DNA of 64,000 nt. Source: Theocolax elegans (Eukaryota; Arthropoda; Insecta; Hymenoptera; Cerocephalidae). The notes under the pieces were generated by a model. The model was not told the DNA's origin. It worked only from the letters and a program-made list of their open reading frames with translations, and searched no databases. How positions within the stretch are numbered: the first letter of the stretch is position 1; each line of letters begins with the position of its first letter. The translations under genes and the position numbers were made by a program. The stretch covers positions 62,826,910 to 62,890,909 of the forward strand of contig CM047431.1 of NCBI GenBank assembly GCA_026168455.1, in the 5' to 3' direction. This document shows, piece after piece, positions 59,881 to 64,000 of the stretch.

Positions 59881-61445
59881 GTCGTCGCTGATTAGCATTA
59901 AATTGGGAGCATAAAAAATAAAAAAAAAAGAAAGACGTCGAGAAAACAGAATTTTGTGTAAGTAACAAACCAAAAATTAAGTGTTTAATTTTATATGAAA
60001 AATAAATATTAAATTGTAAAGAGTATAAATCAAAAGAGCCTATAATTAAAATTAACCTTTGAAGGACATATTTTTCTATTACACTTACTTATTCCAATCG
60101 TAATGAGCAACCCCAAAAATTTTTATATTCAAAATTTGGCAATCAAATGATTTTTTTAAATTTCGTATAGGTCTTGCGAAATCTATAATTACAAATTCGT
60201 AATCAGTGACCGGGAAAAGATGACTTCAGAGGATCACCTAGGACTCGCATGTTTTTCATCACCTCCAACGACTTTCTGCATTTTATGTAAACTATCACAT
60301 TCATTACTTTTTTTGGATAAGTTATCCCGGCCATCGTTAATTAATTTTAATTTGCATCTCCTAACTAATACTTAACCTCCTTTATTTTCTTACCTATAAA
60401 AATCAACTTTAATGAGAATGGGCTCTTCCTCAAATGTCGATCACTGTGTCTTAAATGGCAGACCCAAATTACAGGGATCTACACATTTCAAGATAAGAAT
60501 TATGCTAATTAAAAATCTGAGAAAAAATTCACATATGGGTAGTTTAAAATAAAAGCCAGGGCATGGTGTTATGATTTTTCAAGAAAAAATAAAATTGTTA
60601 ATAATAATTGAATAAACAATTATCGGTCGTTAATTATTCATCTAAAAAGGGATGAATTTTCAACGCAAAAATCAGAATTAAATTACAAAATTTAAAAATC
60701 TAAAAAAATTTGAATATGACTGTTTAAAACATGTCTAAGGGCATGACGTTCAGGATTTTTTCAAGAATTATAATTCTTTTGTTCATAAAAATGTATTAAA
60801 TTGACCATTTTCCGAGTTCGACATCCCCTTAATAATAACTTATCTAAGGACAAAGTTCAGATGTTTCGATTTATTATATTTGTAGCCCCGCCCAATTGTA
60901 ATCAAAAATCTTAAACAATCCATGCCTATATAAATCTTTTAACTCTATACCCTACCCAAAAAAACTCACCTCACCGTCTTTTAACACATTTCACTAACTT
61001 TAATAACTTAATGGAAAAAATAATTATTTTCAGATACTCTCTCGCAAAACGATATCCAGATGATATCCAGATGATATTCCTCCCCCGCATAAAATCATTT
61101 TCCAAAAAATTCTTTCGAAGAATTTAAAAGCACAGGAAAATATCGCTAACAATATATTTTAAAATATGAATTCTTCAAAGGTAAAAATACCTCAAACTGT
61201 CTATCCCTATATATGGCTCCAATATATTTACAAAAACGGCATAATAAAAAATGTACCAGAGAATATACCAAAAAATAAATCCTTGACAACGTATAGAACT
61301 CTTATCTCTTGCGTATCTAGTACCTCAAAATAGACCAGCACCCAACGGTTCTACAGAAAAACATATACCTTTTTTTTTTTTCTTATTTTAACGTCGCTCT
61401 TTTTATGCTCCCAAATCGGTGCTAATCAGCGACGTCTTTGTGAAG
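59881..61445. repeat. Region bounded by 45-60 bp inverted repeats (possible degenerate DNA transposon)
   Basis: Left end cgtcgctgattagca…ttgggagcataaaaa recurs inverted at about 61385-61437 (ttttatgctcccaaatcg…tgctaatcagcgacg). The interior of 1.5 kb has no transposase. A related fragment (aacgtcgctctttttatgctccc) occurs in VPS13 intron 2 at about 11503 and again at 13521. Confidence 0.45.
60430..60835. repeat. Dispersed repeat family B, copy 2 (inverted relative to 52838)
   Basis: 60740-60832 is the inverse of 52838-52930 with moderate divergence. The 60465-60545 part (attacagggatctacac…gaaaaaattcacatatg) also resembles 2255-2340. Confidence 0.5.
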
Positions 61446-61452
61446 AAAGCAC

Positions 61453-61923
61453 TTGAAAATACATTCCCCAGTGGTGTTTCTATTCAAATCACTTTCAGAG
61501 GTCATAAGTATTTCCGCATTTTTATACGTATGTATAAATACCAAACGTCCGTTTGGTCCTTTTGCACTAATTGTAATTTGTAAATCGATACCTCGTTGTA
61601 AGTATACTGTGCGGCAGTACCGTCCATTCTTGCTAATAATAAAAAATGCGACCCGAAATTTCTTAACTCGTATTTACGACATTAATCGAAGAAAAAATAC
61701 TCTGCCCAAGAAGTCCGCACTGAACTTAAAGAGCAAACTAACGAAAGATCTAACTCCAAATTTCCTGAGCTTCAAATATACAATCTTTCTCTCCTTAAAA
61801 AATCGATTTCCATCCTCACTTCTCCAACCATGTCAACCTTCAGCAGACCTATATATATGTGCTAACGTGACTAAAGATAACTCTAACGCCATCAATACTC
61901 TTAAAAGTAATATGAATGTGTGA
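61453..61923 (+). CDS. Unrecognised 156-codon ORF, doubtful
   Basis: A single open frame in AT-rich DNA just outside the inverted-repeat-bounded region. Translation is Lys/Leu/Ile-rich with no domain, signal peptide or similarity I recognise (MKIHSPVVFLFKSLSEV…). Most likely chance or a decayed element; listed because it is long for this composition. Confidence 0.15.
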   Translation: MKIHSPVVFLFKSLSEVISISAFLYVCINTKRPFGPFALIVICKSIPRCKYTVRQYRPFLLIIKNATRNFLTRIYDINRRKNTLPKKSALNLKSKLTKDLTPNFLSFKYTIFLSLKNRFPSSLLQPCQPSADLYICANVTKDNSNAINTLKSNMNV

Positions 61924-62309
61924 TGATACTTAAGCAGTTAATAGTGTATGGATTAATTAGTACATAAAGTAAATTGAAAAAGCTATATTTGTAACAGCAG
62001 AGGAGATATACATATACCTGAGGAGTGTATACACGTGCGTCTCAGGCGCCCCGTCAGCCATTTTTATCATTTTGATTGGCTGATGTAGCAAAGTGACAGT
62101 TACAACTATGAACTATATATATAGGTAGATGGTGTTTATGTATGACACGTGGTTTGATTATTTGCTGGGTTACCTATATATATACCATTTGTTATTCGAC
62201 AAAGCTACACAATAATGATAAACAAGCGTTTTTATATTGAGCAAAATAAATACATTTTTTAATTTCAACATTTTTAGTGGATGGTTGTTAAACTTTATAT
62301 ACTTTTAAG
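61924..62309 (+). promoter_or_regulatory. Upstream region of the glycosylase gene
   Basis: Contains a CpG-rich patch (caggcgccccgtcagcc, about 62042) and an ATTGG (inverted CCAAT box) at about 62075, roughly 230 bp before the ATG. Several TATATA runs follow. A promoter is inferred from position. Confidence 0.4.
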
Positions 62310-63416
62310 ATGAACGGGACGAGATCGTCGACTAGATTAAAAATTCAACGGAATAACGCTGCATCGCCTGCAACTGCAACGAATAACAAAGAGAATAATA
62401 ATGCACAGGTAAACTATTAATATTTCTTCGTTCACCAAGAATTTCACGTACTTCATTTTATTATTTAATTTAGAAATCAACAAAGAAAACAACCACTGGT
62501 CAAAGAAAAAGTAAAAAACCTACGGTTAAAACGCTCGATGATCTAGATACGATGAAAGAGGAACTTCAACAATTAGAGGATCCACCGTCAACGCCGTTTG
62601 AAAAAGAAATAAGCTCGTCTAGATTACCGTATTCGTTTTACGATGCACCGTGTGTAACGTTGGCTAAAAACGTACTTGGTAATTGTAACAATCTTCTGTA
62701 ATGAACTTTTAATTAAATGTAATACATCATTATTTAATCTGTAGGAAAAATTCTTGTTCGTAAGCTGGACGATGGAACAATTTTAAAAGGTAGAATCGTA
62801 GAAACAGAAAGTTACTTGGGTATTCAAGACAAGGCTTCTGCTACATATCAAGGAAGGGTAACTTCTACTAATATACCAATGTATATGCCTTCTGGTACAA
62901 TTTTTGTTTATCGCACTTATGGAATGTATCATTGTTTCAACATTTCTAGTCAAGGTACTTGCTAGATTACATTTTTTATTATCTTAAAATAAATTTACCA
63001 AATAAATAAATTTTACAAAACTTAAAGATCAGGGAAGTTCCATATTTATACGGGCGGTTGAACCTCTGATAAATATAGAACGAATGAAGGAACACAGAAA
63101 TGCAAAGTTAAGTTCTAAAACAACAAAAAAAGAATTTAAAATCCACGAGTTATGTAGTGGACCATCCAAGATGTGTATAGCATTCGATATTACAAAAGAA
63201 CATACAAAATATTCTATGTGTTCGTGGAAGGGCATGTGGATTGAGGAGGATCCACAGCCGATAGAGAAATTTAAAATTGTTGAGACTTCCAGAATAGGAA
63301 TTGATAGTGCAGGGGTTGAATGGGCAAGCAAGCCCCTAAGATTTTATATTTTAGGTAATGAATCTGTTAGTAAAATAGACAAGAAAGCAGAATTAAAGTT
63401 ATTGAAGGAGAACTAA
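62310..63416 (+). CDS. MPG: Alkyladenine (3-methyladenine) DNA glycosylase, MPG/AAG family
   Basis: Excises alkylated and deaminated purines (3-methyladenine, 7-methylguanine, hypoxanthine) to start base-excision repair. Four exons, 62310-62408, 62474-62678, 62745-62954 and 63028-63416, join in phase to 300 residues. The first 75 residues are a basic, Lys/Thr-rich tail, as in animal enzymes. The core carries RIVETESYLG with the catalytic Glu (E123) and Y125, PMYMPSGTIFVY, YGMYHCFNISSQ with the intercalating Tyr (Y160) and N167, IRAVEPL (R180), ELCSGPSKMC and KPLRFYILGN. The position equivalent to human His136, normally His in a KASHS-like motif, is Ala134 here. AATAAA lies at about 63476. Confidence 0.95.
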
Positions 63417-63742
63417 TCTAAATATTTACATACATAAATTAAATTGTTTTTCTACACTGGTGTAATACTTTTTGTAATAAATATATTATTAAATTTCTAA
63501 TAACATAATAAATAAAAAATCAATTCATTTCTTTATAAATCTAAAAGACAGTAAAATAGTAAGTAAAGAGAACAAAATTTTTTTTATAGAAGTAATTTCT
63601 TTAAATAGAACATATAAACTTTATATGTGACTATTATTACTAAGAATATTATTATATATGTTCTAAAAGTATAAAGTCTTTTATAGGATTTTTTACAGTA
63701 TTTTCAATCATTATTTACAATATTTTGTTCGTACTAATTACA
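63417..63742. other. Intergenic: convergent 3' ends of MPG and VPS18
   Basis: AT-rich 3' flanks of two convergent genes; a poly(A) signal for the glycosylase lies near 63476. Nothing else seen. Confidence 0.6.
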
Positions 63743-64000
63743 TTATGCCCACTCTTTCATAACTCTCTCATAGTCTTCTTCTTCTATAAATGGTTTATCG
63801 ATTGACCTGAAAATGAAAATAATAATTTTATACTGTAAATCTATTACTTTTCAAGTGTAAGCTTTCATTTTTAATAATAAAAATAATTACTCAATCATGA
63901 GATCACCACAGTAGAGACATTCCGATGCAACAAGTTCATCGATATCTTCCTTGATCTGATCTCTCAAGGATAATGTAGGCCCAGAATTTTGATCTCCTGA
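63743..64000 (-). CDS. Vps18: VPS18 (HOPS/CORVET subunit), C-terminal exons, partial
   Basis: VPS18 is a core subunit of the HOPS/CORVET tethering complexes for endosome-lysosome fusion (Drosophila deep orange). The last two exons are visible: 63891 to beyond 64000, and 63743-63806 (stop TAA). They encode LRDQIKEDIDELVASECLYC, continuing GDLMIESIDKPFIEEEDYER and ending VMKEWA. The C-x2-C (ECLYCGDLMI) is the final cysteine pair of the C-terminal RING-type finger, and the IDKPFI tail is characteristic. The rest of the gene lies right of the window. Confidence 0.9.

Noticed and set aside
1..64000. CRISPR array, operon or prokaryotic defence system
   Set aside because: Spliced animal genes and insect-type transposons throughout; no regularly spaced direct repeats other than microsatellites.

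Overview
The window is eukaryotic nuclear DNA, AT-rich, with short GT-AG introns (mostly about 60-150 bp) in conserved animal genes. It reads as an insect genome; a hymenopteran is plausible, but that is inference only. No bacterial features, CRISPR arrays or rRNA genes were seen.

Layout. (1) 371-20410, minus strand: N-terminal two thirds of a VPS13A/C-type bridge-like lipid-transfer protein gene. 36 coding exons join in phase and give about 2145 residues; the C-terminal part lies left of base 1. Intron 1 (12-20 kb) is inflated by tandem duplications that copy exon 2 (a damaged copy at 14090-14177) and exon 1 with its promoter (an identical copy at 23116-23215). The duplications are interleaved with large foldback elements. 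(2) 24403-25192, plus strand: a decayed THAP-domain gene. (3) 26090-26345, plus strand: an orphan first coding exon, phase-compatible with the zinc-finger gene 26 kb downstream. (4) 27354-38262, minus strand: a complete Ty3/gypsy-type LTR retrotransposon with identical 1221-bp LTRs and a 4-bp target duplication. It carries gag, pol behind a -1 frameshift site, and a third ORF in the env position. A tandem duplication adds a third LTR at 38988-40209. (5) 43014-50104, minus strand: an 18-exon PCM1-like centriolar satellite gene of 1019 aa. (6) 52339-58386, plus strand: a four-exon gene for a protein with two C-terminal C2H2 zinc fingers. (7) 58.4-62.3 kb: repeat-rich intergenic DNA with several foldback or MITE-like structures. 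(8) 62310-63416, plus strand: an alkyladenine DNA glycosylase (MPG/AAG) gene of 300 aa. (9) 63743-64000, minus strand: the C-terminal end of VPS18.

The host genes are functionally unrelated: lipid transfer and membrane contact (VPS13), endolysosomal tethering (VPS18), centriolar satellites (PCM1), DNA repair (MPG) and a probable transcription factor. The most unusual parts are the VPS13 intron-1 duplication/foldback complex and the young retrotransposon. Homopolymer-length differences between duplicate copies, and one frameshift in a conserved VPS13 exon, mean that assembly or long-read error must be excluded before biological conclusions are drawn.

Exon borders come from reading splice sites and checking phase by hand. 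Most should be exact, but an error of 1-2 bases is possible in places.
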